64,000 bases of DNA, from NCBI GenBank assembly GCA_046350935.1, contig JAXLZK010000008.1:1-64000 (forward strand). Direction: 5' to 3'. Shown in pieces: positions 32,113 through 40,613 of this stretch. The translations under genes and the position numbers were made by a program. Below the pieces are notes generated by a model. It had not been told where the DNA came from. It saw only the letters and a program-made list of their open reading frames with translations, and did no database searches. This DNA comes from Nitrobium sp046350935 (lineage in GTDB: Bacteria; Nitrospirota; Thermodesulfovibrionia; Thermodesulfovibrionales; Dissulfurispiraceae). Every line of letters begins with the position of its first letter. Position 1 is the first letter of the stretch.

Positions 32113-34527
32113 TTACCGCTTCAGATTCATCAGCTCGGTCAGCATATCGTCCGTGGTGGAGATCACTTTGGTGTTCGCCTGAAATCCCCTCTGGGCGGCA
32201 ATCATCCGCACGAACTCCTCGGCGAGATCGACATTGCTCATCTCGAGGGAGTTTGCCATGATGGTGCCCCTTCCCGAGGTTCCGGCCGTTCCGATAATCG
32301 GCTGGCCCGATCCCGCAGACTCCGCGAAAAGGTTCCTGCCCATTTTGGTCAGTTCCGTGGAGGCGGTGAACTTGGCGACGGCGATATTTGCTATTTCCTG
32401 AGTCTGGCCGTTGGTGAATACGCCGGTCATGATCCCGTCCTGGTCGATAACGAGGTTCATGAGGCTGCCCGCCGCATACCCGTCCTGCGTCTGTGTCAGG
32501 ACGGAGTCCGGCGATCCGAACTGGGTCGTTCCCGCGAGACCGCTCCCGTTCTGGATCAGGCTCTCCCCGAAATCGAAGGTGATGGCCTGGTCGGCGTCGA
32601 CCGACCCGTTGAAGTTAAAGCTGTTGTACTCCTGAACATCCGCAACGAGACGGCCTGAGGTGTCGAATTCGAGGTACCCCTCCGCGCCCACCTGCACCTG
32701 GCCCGTCGCGCTGTCGTCGGCGGACACGACGGCATACCAGTGCCACCGGCTCCCCGTATTGCCGTTGGTGGTGGTAGTGTTTTCGGCGGTTTTCGTATAG
32801 TAGAGGGTCACCATGCGGCTGTTGCCGAGGGAATCGTAGAAGGTGATGGATTGCGGGGGGAAGTCCGACGTGTCCGCCGCGTTGGAGGGGTCAAACCCCA
32901 CCGAGGCGAAGGTGCTGGTTGAATAGCTTCCCGTGCTGGGGGCTGCTCCGGCGGCGTTCGTGTTGACCGAGAGGGTGCTGTCGGACTCGGAGCTGTATCC
33001 GAGGATCTGCTCTACCGTCGTGTTCGCGTTGCTCCACTTCAGCGTAACAGGAACCGCATTCGTGGCGGCGCTGTCGCCGTTGACGATCATGAACTTCTTC
33101 GTCGTGGTGTCATACGACACGGTATAGGTGTCCGTAGCGCTGCCGTCGTACTGCTCGAGTGCCGTTTTGATCGCCGCGCTGAGGCCGTTTGCCGTATAGC
33201 TCCCCGGAGTGATATAGGCGGAACGATCGGTGCCGTTGTTGAACACGATCGCATTATTCGTGCTGTCGATGGTGAAGATCGTGCTGTTCCCGTACACGGC
33301 GGAGTCGCCGGTCGTGGTGATTGTGCCCGCCGTACTGTCCACGATGGTCTCCGTTCCCGGCTTTGAGCTGAAGCCAAGCGCCGTCTCCGCAGTCGTCAGC
33401 GTATCATCCCACAAAAAGCTCACGTCGCCGCCGAAATTGTTCGTCACCACGAGCTGGTTATCCGAAGTAAAGGTCACATCAAGTCCGTTGGACCCGGTAT
33501 GGCCAGGGGTCGCCGTAATGGTGTCCAGTGCGCTGTTCAGGGCGGTCTCCAACGCGGTGGCAAGTGCGGTGCCGCTCGCGTAGGGGCCTGCGCCGATGGT
33601 AGCAGTGCCCGCACCCGCCGTGACCTGAATTCTGATGGCGTCGGTCCCGGTAAGATCAAGAGGGAACGTGGTGAGTGCAGCACTTGTCGTTTTATTGCAG
33701 TTGACATCGTCGGTAGTCGTATCGAATCCCAAAGCTACTTCCACGGTGGTGCCCAAATCGTCCCACAAGAGATTCACCGTATTGCCGGAATTGTTGGTAA
33801 CGGTAAACTTGTCGGAAGCGGTGGAATTGAAGTCCACCGAAAAAGCATCGTTCACCACGCCTGCCAGGGCAGCGTCGAGCGCCAGATCGACCTGCACGGC
33901 AAGCTCGTCGCCCGTATACTGTCCGGACGCGATCGTCGCCGTGTATTCGGTCGTCGTAATGCCCCCGAGAGTGAACTTGATGGTGTTGTTGGAGCTGTCT
34001 ATCTCGAAGGCGGCGCTGGGGTCCTTCGCGTCGGTGGAGGCGTCCAGGTTTACCGCGACTTCGGCGCTCGAAGAGGTCTTCGGAGGGCTGTTGACCGCCG
34101 ATACGTTGATCGTACCAAGCTGCCCCCCCTCCTGGGTAAGATAGCCTTGCAGTTCATACCCTTCGGGGTTCACGATGTTCCCCGTATCATCGAGCTTGAA
34201 CTCTCCCGCCCGCGTGTAAAAGGTGGCGCCTGAGGAGTCCTTCACCATAAAATACCCGTCGCCGTCGATCGCCATGTCGAGAGGGTTCGAGGTGGATTCC
34301 AGCGTCCCCTGGGAATCCATAGGCATAACCGTCTGGAGATACGAACCCCTGCCGATCTGCATCGAAGAGCCGCCCATCGCCTGGCTCAGTATGTCCCCGA
34401 AGACAGCCTTGCTCGCCTTGTAGCCGACGGTATTGGTGTTGGCGATATTGTCGCCTATCACTGAAAGGGAAAGTCCGTTCGAGCTGAGCCCGCTCACCCC
34501 GGTATACAGCGCCGTCATTATACTCAT
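32113..34527 (-). CDS. flgE: FlgE, hook protein with repeat inserts
   Basis: 804 residues, about twice the usual 400. N-terminus MSIMTALYTGVSGLSSNGLSLSVIGDNIANTNTVGYK and C-terminus SNVDLAEEFVRMIAAQRGFQANTKVI are the hook-protein helices. The central region (about 170-545) contains three copies of the roughly 95-residue axial repeat in the part that forms the exposed hook domain. After the repeats a normal FlgE segment resumes (QSITFYDSLGNSRMVTLYYTK). FlgE forms the curved universal joint; extra repeats would thicken its surface. Ribosome site GGAGGAAATGGT. Third gene of fliK-flgD-flgE. Confidence 0.96.
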   Translation of the reverse strand: MSIMTALYTGVSGLSSNGLSLSVIGDNIANTNTVGYKASKAVFGDILSQAMGGSSMQIGRGSYLQTVMPMDSQGTLESTSNPLDMAIDGDGYFMVKDSSGATFYTRAGEFKLDDTGNIVNPEGYELQGYLTQEGGQLGTINVSAVNSPPKTSSSAEVAVNLDASTDAKDPSAAFEIDSSNNTIKFTLGGITTTEYTATIASGQYTGDELAVQVDLALDAALAGVVNDAFSVDFNSTASDKFTVTNNSGNTVNLLWDDLGTTVEVALGFDTTTDDVNCNKTTSAALTTFPLDLTGTDAIRIQVTAGAGTATIGAGPYASGTALATALETALNSALDTITATPGHTGSNGLDVTFTSDNQLVVTNNFGGDVSFLWDDTLTTAETALGFSSKPGTETIVDSTAGTITTTGDSAVYGNSTIFTIDSTNNAIVFNNGTDRSAYITPGSYTANGLSAAIKTALEQYDGSATDTYTVSYDTTTKKFMIVNGDSAATNAVPVTLKWSNANTTVEQILGYSSESDSTLSVNTNAAGAAPSTGSYSTSTFASVGFDPSNAADTSDFPPQSITFYDSLGNSRMVTLYYTKTAENTTTTNGNTGSRWHWYAVVSADDSATGQVQVGAEGYLEFDTSGRLVADVQEYNSFNFNGSVDADQAITFDFGESLIQNGSGLAGTTQFGSPDSVLTQTQDGYAAGSLMNLVIDQDGIMTGVFTNGQTQEIANIAVAKFTASTELTKMGRNLFAESAGSGQPIIGTAGTSGRGTIMANSLEMSNVDLAEEFVRMIAAQRGFQANTKVISTTDDMLTELMNLKR
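32995..33279 (-). repeat. Axial-protein repeat, FlgE copy 3
   Basis: FlgE residues 417-511: FTIDSTNNAIVFNNG, GSYTANGLSAAIKTAL, YTVSYDTTTKKFMIVNG, LKWSNANTTVEQILGY. This is the copy closest to the consensus of all copies. Confidence 0.85.
33370..33660 (-). repeat. Axial-protein repeat, FlgE copy 2 (diverged start)
   Basis: FlgE residues 290-386. The first strand is diverged (LDLTGTDAIRIQV), but GPYASGTALATALETAL, DVTFTSDNQLVVTN and FLWDDTLTTAETALGF follow the pattern. Confidence 0.8.
33724..34011 (-). repeat. Axial-protein repeat, FlgE copy 1
   Basis: FlgE residues 173-268: IDSSNNTIKF, GQYTGDELAVQVDLAL, FSVDFNSTASDKFTV, NLLWDDLGTTVEVALGF. Confidence 0.85.
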
Positions 34528-34559
34528 ACCATTTCCTCCTTAAGCGTTTCTTTCATCCC

Positions 34560-35018
34560 TCATTCCTGACCGCCGGTTTCGGGGTTCTTCACGTCCCGCA
34601 CCTCGGAGAGCTCGATCTCCTTGGTTGCATCCTGCACCGTTCCGTCCTCCTGCGTCTCCTGGTAGGAGAGGACAAGCTTTATGGTCCCGTCCGAACCCTG
34701 GCTCACCTCGCTTACCGTACCGGAAACGTCCGAGCTGTCCGTCACCTCTTTTCCGATCAGCCCCAATGCGGTGGAAGTCTCGAGGGACTTGCTCATGTTC
34801 GTCATCTGCTCCAGGGAGCTGAACTGGGCGAGCTGGGCGACGAATTCCGTATCCTGCATGGGATTGAGGGGGTCCTGATACTCGAGCTGCTTGGTGAGAA
34901 GATAGAGAAAGTCGTCCTTTCCCAGAGAGGTATTCGTCGTCCCCGTTGTGGAGTTCGAACTGCTCGACGAGCCCGTATACGCCGAATTGGTGAAGATGCT
35001 GCTGGTATCCGTTGTCAT
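34560..35018 (-). CDS. flgD: FlgD, hook cap/scaffold protein (short form)
   Basis: 152 residues. The conserved FlgD N-terminal part is clear: LGKDDFLYLLTKQLEYQDPLNPMQDTEFVAQLAQFSSLEQMTNMS, followed by ALGLIGKEVTDSSDVSGTVSEV. FlgD caps the growing hook. Enterobacterial FlgD has about 230 residues; the C-terminal FnIII-like part is missing here, a form known from other phyla. GGAGGCGCC precedes the ATG. Confidence 0.94.
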   Translation of the reverse strand: MTTDTSSIFTNSAYTGSSSSSNSTTGTTNTSLGKDDFLYLLTKQLEYQDPLNPMQDTEFVAQLAQFSSLEQMTNMSKSLETSTALGLIGKEVTDSSDVSGTVSEVSQGSDGTIKLVLSYQETQEDGTVQDATKEIELSEVRDVKNPETGGQE

Positions 35019-35027
35019 GGCGCCTCC

Positions 35028-36338
35028 TTAGGCGAAGTATTCGAAGAACCGGGGATGCTCCTCCCTGTCCTGTTTCTGCTGCCGGCCTCTCTGCTGATCG
35101 GCGCTCCCCTGCCGGTCCCGCCCGTCGGAATACGAGTCCTCCTTATGGTCCACCCACATTTCCCCCACTCTTATTCCCGAATCCTCAAGGGATGACCTGA
35201 TCTGCGGCACGGCCAGAGAGAGCATCTCTTTCACCGCGGAGGATTCCACCCTGATATCGGCCGTCAGCACCCCGTTTTCGATCCTGAGCTTTATCTGGAT
35301 GCTCCCGAGATCAGGGGGGTCCAGCTTGACGATCAGGTTCCGCGTCCCCGCTTCCGCCGCCTTCGCCGCCGCCTCGCCGAGCTCGTTCACCCGATGCAGC
35401 GGCAGAGCCTCCCGAGTCGTCAGGTCGCCCTTTCCCCGCGTCTCCGCCGGAAGGGCTGCCGAAAAAGACACCGCGGCAGGGGAAGAGGCGTCCGTATCGG
35501 CCGGGGCGGTATCATTCTCCATTTTCAGTGCGCCGGCCGGCAGAGAAACGCCGTGAGAATCCCCTTCCCGTGCCTGCATTTCCCGCGGCAGCACCAGGGA
35601 CTCTTTCACCTGAAACGCCGATGAGTCCACCTTGAGCGGAAGCTCCGTGTCGTCGGGGAGGACGTACTGCTCGAAAAGGGCATCGCGGGCAGCTCCAGGC
35701 TCATAACGCATCGTTCCACTCTCTTCGGTTCCCGGGGGAGAAACGGAAGTCTCGCTCCGAAGGGCGTACCCATTTCCGGTAGCGGCCGCCTCTCCCTGCA
35801 CGACATTCAGTCCTGTCTCCTCCGGGGGGAAAGCCCCCTGCGTATGCATCCTCTTTGCAGGGGTCGCTCCGGCCTGCGCCTGTATCGCCATCAGTACATT
35901 TCCGCCACCGGACAGGTCGCCCTCATGCACCGGCTCTCCCGACATCCCCGGAGAAGCAGGGACCTGCACAGGAGGCAGCGCCGCCCCTGCCCCCTGCATC
36001 TGTGCCATCAACTGGTGCAGCAGGAGGGCAATGTCCCCTCCGAGAGCGGTTTCACCGCTCTGGCCCAGCTCTTCCGAGAGGGAATCCGGCAAAGCCGTCT
36101 CTCCGTTCTTCTCCATGGTCTGTCCGTAGGGCAGAACGGACAGGACGCCCTTCTCACCGCTCAGCAGCGCCTTCAGCAGCGCGACAAAGGAGCCGCTTTG
36201 GCCGGGCAGCTCCTCTCCGCCCTGGATGCCGCTTCGCAGGGCAGCCGCAGCAGCTGCAGTGCTGCCGGCTGCTGCGGCGGGGCCGCCCGCGCACTGCGGC
36301 GTGCTCACTATGTTCATCGGTATCATCTCCATCGCCAT
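35028..36338 (-). CDS. fliK: FliK, hook-length control protein
   Basis: 436 residues. The first 320 are low-complexity Ala/Gly/Pro/Ser-rich, as in the FliK ruler. The C-terminal Flg_hook domain (about 325-410) is clear: RNLIVKLDPPDLGSIQIKLRIENGVLTADIRVES then VKEMLSLAVPQIRSSLEDSGIRV. FliK measures the hook and triggers FlhB to change substrate. Given the enlarged FlgE here, ruler length relative to hook subunit spacing is of interest. GGGAGG precedes the ATG; it is first in fliK-flgD-flgE. Confidence 0.93.
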   Translation of the reverse strand: MAMEMIPMNIVSTPQCAGGPAAAAGSTAAAAAALRSGIQGGEELPGQSGSFVALLKALLSGEKGVLSVLPYGQTMEKNGETALPDSLSEELGQSGETALGGDIALLLHQLMAQMQGAGAALPPVQVPASPGMSGEPVHEGDLSGGGNVLMAIQAQAGATPAKRMHTQGAFPPEETGLNVVQGEAAATGNGYALRSETSVSPPGTEESGTMRYEPGAARDALFEQYVLPDDTELPLKVDSSAFQVKESLVLPREMQAREGDSHGVSLPAGALKMENDTAPADTDASSPAAVSFSAALPAETRGKGDLTTREALPLHRVNELGEAAAKAAEAGTRNLIVKLDPPDLGSIQIKLRIENGVLTADIRVESSAVKEMLSLAVPQIRSSLEDSGIRVGEMWVDHKEDSYSDGRDRQGSADQQRGRQQKQDREEHPRFFEYFA

Positions 36339-36373
36339 TAGGGATCCTCCCGGTGCCTTTGCAAAAAAGTCAT

Positions 36374-36389
36374 AGCAAGCAGCATGCCA
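36374..36389 (-). promoter_or_regulatory. Sigma-54 promoter of fliK-flgD-flgE
   Basis: Minus strand TGGCAT-GCTGC-TTGCT, a near-perfect sigma-54 element with correct spacing, about 36 nt before the fliK ATG. Confidence 0.82.
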
Positions 36390-36432
36390 GCAAAGACAAG
36401 AGAAAAGAATAGGGTAGCGGAGCAGAGCCTGT

Positions 36433-36650
36433 CCCCGCGTGCCGGGGATCGCGGGAAGAAAGATTCCGGACGAGCCGGAATGACAGCATGAGAGGGCCGG
36501 AATGACAAATTCCCTTATACGTTCATTTTGTTAGACGCTCTAAGGCAGGGCGAGGGATCACGCCTCTGTTAGCGAGCTCCTCTTCTGCCGTCATTCCGGG
36601 CTCTTTTCCTTCCGTCATTGCGAGCAAAGCGAAGCAATCCCAGAGGGACG
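36433..36650. repeat. Noncoding cluster of dispersed palindromic repeats
   Basis: The 350-nt gap between fliK and the motE-like gene has no gene. It holds short hairpins (CCCCG/CGGGG at 36433; ATTCCGG/CCGGAAT at 36473), the word GTCATTCCGG in either orientation three times (36485, 36497, 36590), and at 36616-36640 a palindromic element beginning GTCATTGCGAGC and ending GAAGCAATCC. Elements of this last kind are common dispersed repeats in many bacterial genomes. No T-run terminator is evident. Confidence 0.6.
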
Positions 36651-36689
36651 CCCGCTCTCTCCGCGCATACGGCGGAGGGAACTTTTTTC

Positions 36690-37196
36690 CTAGGGGGAAG
36701 TTTTTTCCGGGAGAGCCCGCCCCTTTGCGAGGATTCTTTTCGAAAGGGAGGCGGCCCTGTCGTTCTCCATCTGGGCAAGTATTTTCCCGGCGCTCTTCGG
36801 CTTCAGCGCGGTGAGGATCAGGACCGCGGTCTCCTCGTCAAGTTTCTCGAGTTTCCGCGCCGCGTCCTCTGAGGGCATAGATTCGTACATCTTCGCCAGC
36901 TTCGCGAGTTTTTCCTTCGTCTTCTCATCCATCGCCTTCTGGAATTCTTCCAGCTCTCTCTTCAGTTTCTTATAGTTCTCGATTTCCCGCTGAATGTCCG
37001 CTTTCAGGATTGTCAGCCGCTCTTCCTCGACGGATTTCTGCTGCTGCACAGGCTGTTTCGCCGCAGGCTGCGGCTGCTGGGCAAAAGACAGAGACGGGGG
37101 GGGGAGCAACGCCCCGGAGACGATCGCGGCCAGCAACGCAGCCCGAATAGCGGAAAGCTTTCCTCCCCTGTTCCCACCATACCGCACGCCGTTCAT
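36690..37196 (-). CDS. MotE-like periplasmic protein with MgtE-N-type domain
   Basis: 168 residues from the ATG at 37196 (GGAGGCGGAAGGCG upstream). N-terminal signal or anchor segment (IRAALLAAIVSGALL), a Gln-rich stretch, a coiled coil (about 55-105, ADIQREIENYKKLKRELEEFQKAMDEKTKE) and a C-terminal MgtE_N-type helical domain (YESMPSEDAARKLEKLDEETAVLILTALKPKSAGKIL). Proteins of this form commonly sit next to fliJ/fliK; the rhizobial MotE is a periplasmic chaperone for MotC. The same role, stator or rod support, is inferred from position. Confidence 0.8.
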   Translation of the reverse strand: MNGVRYGGNRGGKLSAIRAALLAAIVSGALLPPPSLSFAQQPQPAAKQPVQQQKSVEEERLTILKADIQREIENYKKLKRELEEFQKAMDEKTKEKLAKLAKMYESMPSEDAARKLEKLDEETAVLILTALKPKSAGKILAQMENDRAASLSKRILAKGRALPEKTSP

Positions 37197-37215
37197 CGCC
37201 TTCCGCCTCCTCTCT

Positions 37216-37674
37216 TTATTCCTTCCGGCCGCCGGACGGGACGTCCTTCTTCCGGGTGTGCCCGGTGGCCGCGTGCTCGTCCAGGCGGATCTGCTCTTTT
37301 CGCCGGTGCTCCCTCTCCCGGGCTTCCTTCTGTTTTTCGTCCAGCCGCTCGAAGATCTTTCTCTCCCGTGTCGCCTCTGCGAGCGCACTGCGCGCCGCCT
37401 CCACCATATGCTGCTTCTCGGCAACCACTCTCTTCTGGTTCTCCAGCGTCGCGATGAGGCGGTCCACGTGTTCGCTCATACTCTGCACTTCCTCGATGGA
37501 GAGCAGCTCGCCGCAGCAGTCGAACCTTCTCCGGAGCTCCTCGAACCGGCCTTCCAGGGAGAGCAGCTGCTCCTCGGCAGCCGCAAGGTCCCTGAGCAGG
37601 AGGGCGAAGCGGTTCTTCGCCTCGTCTTCCTTCCATCTCCTGATATTCAGCAGGCTTTCGACAGGGGTGCTCAT
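37216..37674 (-). CDS. fliJ: FliJ, export chaperone-escort/ATPase stalk
   Basis: 152 residues, almost wholly coiled coil, opening STPVESLLNIRRWKEDEAKNRFALLLRDLAAAEEQL as in FliJ. It acts as the central stalk of the FliI hexamer and links to FlhA. The ATG at 37674 overlaps the fliI stop by 4 nt; a longer in-frame start is not supported. Confidence 0.92.
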   Translation of the reverse strand: MSTPVESLLNIRRWKEDEAKNRFALLLRDLAAAEEQLLSLEGRFEELRRRFDCCGELLSIEEVQSMSEHVDRLIATLENQKRVVAEKQHMVEAARSALAEATRERKIFERLDEKQKEAREREHRRKEQIRLDEHAATGHTRKKDVPSGGRKE

Positions 37675-39005
37675 GCCTTGCCTTCGACCAGGGCGAAGAG
37701 GGACGCGAGACATTCCTTATAGGTGACCTTTTCCTTGATGTCCTGCTTCAGGAGGGCGTTGATCCTGTCCGTCATCCGGATGGCCTGGTCCAGCTTCGGG
37801 TTGGTGCCCTCCTTGTAGGCACCGATGGTGATCACGTCCTCGTACCTCTTGTAGAGCGCCATGATATCGAGGACCTTCCCCACGGCGGCTTTCTGCTTTT
37901 CCTCGGTAATGTCCTTCGCCAGCCTGCTGATGCTCTGGAGCACGTCGACGGCCGGATAGTGGTTGTGATTGGCCAGGTCCCGCGACAGGACGATATGGCC
38001 GTCGAGTATCGACCGGGAGGCGTCGGCAATAGGCTCGTTCATGTCGTCCCCCTCCACGAGGACCGTGTAGAGCCCCGTTATGGTCCCCTTCCTGCCCCAG
38101 GTGCCCGCCCGTTCGAGGAGCTTCGGCAGGAGGTTGAAAACCGAGGGAGGATACCCTTTCGTGGTGGGGGGCTCGCCCGCGGCAAGCCCCAGCTCCCGCT
38201 GCGCCATCGCGAACCGGGTGAGGGAATCCATCATCAGGAGGACGTCCTTTCCCCGCGATCTGAAATACTCGGCGATGGCGGAGGAGACGAACGCCCCCCG
38301 GATTCTCATCAGAGGGGAGGTATCGGAGGTGGCCACCACAATCACCGACCTCTTCAGGCCCTCCACGCCCAGGTCCTTTTCGATAAACTCGCGCACCTCC
38401 CTGCCGCGCTCGCCGATGAGGGAGATAACGTTGATGTCCGCCGCGGTATTCCGCGCGATCATGCCGAGGAGGACGCTCTTGCCCACGCCGCTTCCGGCCA
38501 TGATGCCGATCCTCTGGCCCTTTCCGCAGGTGATCATCAGGTTGATAGCCTTGATCCCGAGGTCGAGAGGCTCCACGATGCGTTTCCGGAAGAGGGGGTT
38601 GATGGGCTCGTTGTAAATGGGAAAGCGGGGTCCTGCGATGCGCCCCTTCCCGTCGAGAGGCTCCCCCATCCCGTCGAGCACGCGCCCCAGGAGGCCATCC
38701 CCCACCCGTACGTAGCGCTGCCGCCCCTTGGCGACGATCTTCGATCCGGGGCCGATGCCGCGCATGTCGCCGAGAGGCATGAGGAGGATCTTGTCGTCCC
38801 TGAACCCGATGACTTCCGCCTCGACCAGGGACTCCTGCGCGGAGGCGTTCGCCTGTATCTGGCATACGTCGCCGATGTTCGCCCGGGGGCCTGTTCCCTC
38901 TATGACGAGACCCACTCCCTTGCTTACCCTGCCATACACCTTCACCGGGTCCAGGTCCCGGACGGCGTCCCTGCACTTAGCTATTAGTTGCAGTGCCGAT
39001 GACAT
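37671..39005 (-). CDS. fliI: FliI, flagellar export ATPase
   Basis: 444 residues. Walker A GIMAGSGVGKSVLLGMIA, Walker B VLLMMDSLTRFAMAQRE, GERGREVREFI and PPSVFNLLPKLLERAG are all FliI/F1-beta family motifs. FliI hydrolyses ATP to help unload chaperones at the export gate, regulated by FliH. It overlaps the end of fliH by 29 nt. Confidence 0.98.
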   Translation of the reverse strand: MSSALQLIAKCRDAVRDLDPVKVYGRVSKGVGLVIEGTGPRANIGDVCQIQANASAQESLVEAEVIGFRDDKILLMPLGDMRGIGPGSKIVAKGRQRYVRVGDGLLGRVLDGMGEPLDGKGRIAGPRFPIYNEPINPLFRKRIVEPLDLGIKAINLMITCGKGQRIGIMAGSGVGKSVLLGMIARNTAADINVISLIGERGREVREFIEKDLGVEGLKRSVIVVATSDTSPLMRIRGAFVSSAIAEYFRSRGKDVLLMMDSLTRFAMAQRELGLAAGEPPTTKGYPPSVFNLLPKLLERAGTWGRKGTITGLYTVLVEGDDMNEPIADASRSILDGHIVLSRDLANHNHYPAVDVLQSISRLAKDITEEKQKAAVGKVLDIMALYKRYEDVITIGAYKEGTNPKLDQAIRMTDRINALLKQDIKEKVTYKECLASLFALVEGKA

Positions 39006-39615
39006 CCTCCACTTCCTTTATCTTGCCGTCCACGGTGGCATCGATTTCGCCCGTTTTGGTCTCGATAAGGCACCCGCCGGGGGAGATGGCCGCCAACGCT
39101 TCGACGACGACCTCCCGCACCCCTGCGTGCTCCTTCAGGGTTTCGCTGCCGCCCACAATGACCTCGTAGTCGCGGGGGTTCACTTTCACGACGATCTGCT
39201 CCTCCCCCTCTCCCACTTTCCTGACGGCGTCGCGGGCGACCTTAAGGATGACGTCCCTGTCCAGCTCGACCTCCTTCTGGACGATTTTTTTCGCCACATC
39301 GAGGGAAAGCTCGATCAACGCAGGCAGCACCTCGTGCATCCTCTTGTTCTTGAAATTCTCGAGCTCCTTGATGATCCCCTCGAGTCTTTCGAGCTTCTTC
39401 CGGGTCTCTTTTTCTCCATCCTGCAGCCCTTTCTCGTATCCGGCCGCGTGCCCCTTCTCCGCTCCCCGCGCCAGGGCCTCCTCCTCCATCGCCTGTATCC
39501 GGGACCGGACCTCCTCATCGAGGACATCGGGCTTCTGCGCAGCGGAGGAAGCGGACGCTCCCTCACGTACGTTCCCGTATTCATCGAACTGGAGAGGCGT
39601 ATAAGGCTGTATCAT
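38977..39615 (-). CDS. fliH: FliH, regulator of the export ATPase
   Basis: 212 residues from the ATG at 39615 (GAGG 6 nt upstream). Coiled-coil centre with ARGAEKGHAAGYEKGLQDGEKETRKKLERL containing the FliH-type G-x3-G spacing, and a C-terminal V-ATPase-E-like domain (VLPALIELSLDVAKKIVQKEVELDRDVI). FliH dimers hold FliI at the C-ring and inhibit it. Located between fliG and fliI as is standard. Confidence 0.93.
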   Translation of the reverse strand: MIQPYTPLQFDEYGNVREGASASSAAQKPDVLDEEVRSRIQAMEEEALARGAEKGHAAGYEKGLQDGEKETRKKLERLEGIIKELENFKNKRMHEVLPALIELSLDVAKKIVQKEVELDRDVILKVARDAVRKVGEGEEQIVVKVNPRDYEVIVGGSETLKEHAGVREVVVEALAAISPGGCLIETKTGEIDATVDGKIKEVEDVIGTATNS

Positions 39616-39628
39616 CCCGTCCTCAGGA

Positions 39629-40609
39629 TTAGGCAATGATCTCCTCCCCTCCTTTTCCGCCGATGACGAGCTTGCCCTCCTCTTCGAGCCTCCGCGCAAC
39701 CCTTACGACATTCATCTGCGCCTTTTCCACATCGGAGACCTTCACCGCCCCCTTCGTCTCCATCTCCTCTTTCAGTATCTGGACGGCCCTCTGGGACATG
39801 TTCTTGAATATCTTCGACCGCAGCTCGTCGGAAGCCATCTTCAGGGACAGAGAGAGGTCGTCCGTGGTGATCTCCTTCAGAATCATCTGGATGCCCCGGT
39901 CGTCGATATTGATAAGGTCGTCGAAGGTGAACATGAGCTTCCTGATCTCGTCGGCGAGGATCTGGTCCTTTTCCTCGATATTTTTCAGGATCAGGTCCTC
40001 GGTGGCCCTGTCGAGCTGGTTCAGGATCTCCGCCACGGTCCGGATGCCGCCGATCTTCCTGCCGCGGGTATAGCTCTGCAACTGGGACTGCAGGACGTCC
40101 TCCAGCTCCCCGAGGATGGAGGGAGAGATCTGGTCGAGGCTGGCGATCCTGAGGGAGACGTCGATCTTTATATGCTCGGGCAGCTTTGAAAGGACGTCGG
40201 CGGCCTGGGTCGGCTCGAGATAGGCGAGGATGATCGCGATGGTCTGCGGATGCTCCCGTGCGAGCATGTTGGCGATGGCGCTGGAATCGAGCCACCGGAG
40301 GATATCGAACGCGCTGGCGCCGCTCTCGATCTTCTCCATGAGCTTATTCGCATGGTCCTCCCCGAAAGCCTTTACCAGGATCTTCTTGATATACTCCTCG
40401 TCGACGGCGAGCATGGCGCTCCCCGTTTTTTCGTAGAAATCCTGGACTACGCCGTCTGCCAGTTCGGGGGAAAGCTTGACGCGCGCCATCATGGGAACGA
40501 TCCTCGCCAGCTCGAGGGGATCCAGGTGCTTGAATACCTGCGTGGCGGCCTCCTCCCCGATAATGGAAAGAAAGGCAGCCACCTTCTCGACCCCGTTCAG
40601 CTTCCTCAT
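39629..40609 (-). CDS. fliG: FliG, motor torque and switch protein
   Basis: 326 residues, normal length. MRKLNGVEKVAAFLSIIGEEAATQVFKHLDP opening; middle domain EHPQTIAIILAYLEPTQAADVLSKLPE with the EHPQT motif; C-terminal torque helix FTFDDLINIDDRGIQMILKEI with the charged residues that face MotA. FliG connects the MS-ring (FliF) to the C-ring. fliF ends 4 nt before it. Confidence 0.98.
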   Translation of the reverse strand: MRKLNGVEKVAAFLSIIGEEAATQVFKHLDPLELARIVPMMARVKLSPELADGVVQDFYEKTGSAMLAVDEEYIKKILVKAFGEDHANKLMEKIESGASAFDILRWLDSSAIANMLAREHPQTIAIILAYLEPTQAADVLSKLPEHIKIDVSLRIASLDQISPSILGELEDVLQSQLQSYTRGRKIGGIRTVAEILNQLDRATEDLILKNIEEKDQILADEIRKLMFTFDDLINIDDRGIQMILKEITTDDLSLSLKMASDELRSKIFKNMSQRAVQILKEEMETKGAVKVSDVEKAQMNVVRVARRLEEEGKLVIGGKGGEEIIA

Positions 40610-40613
40610 GCCC

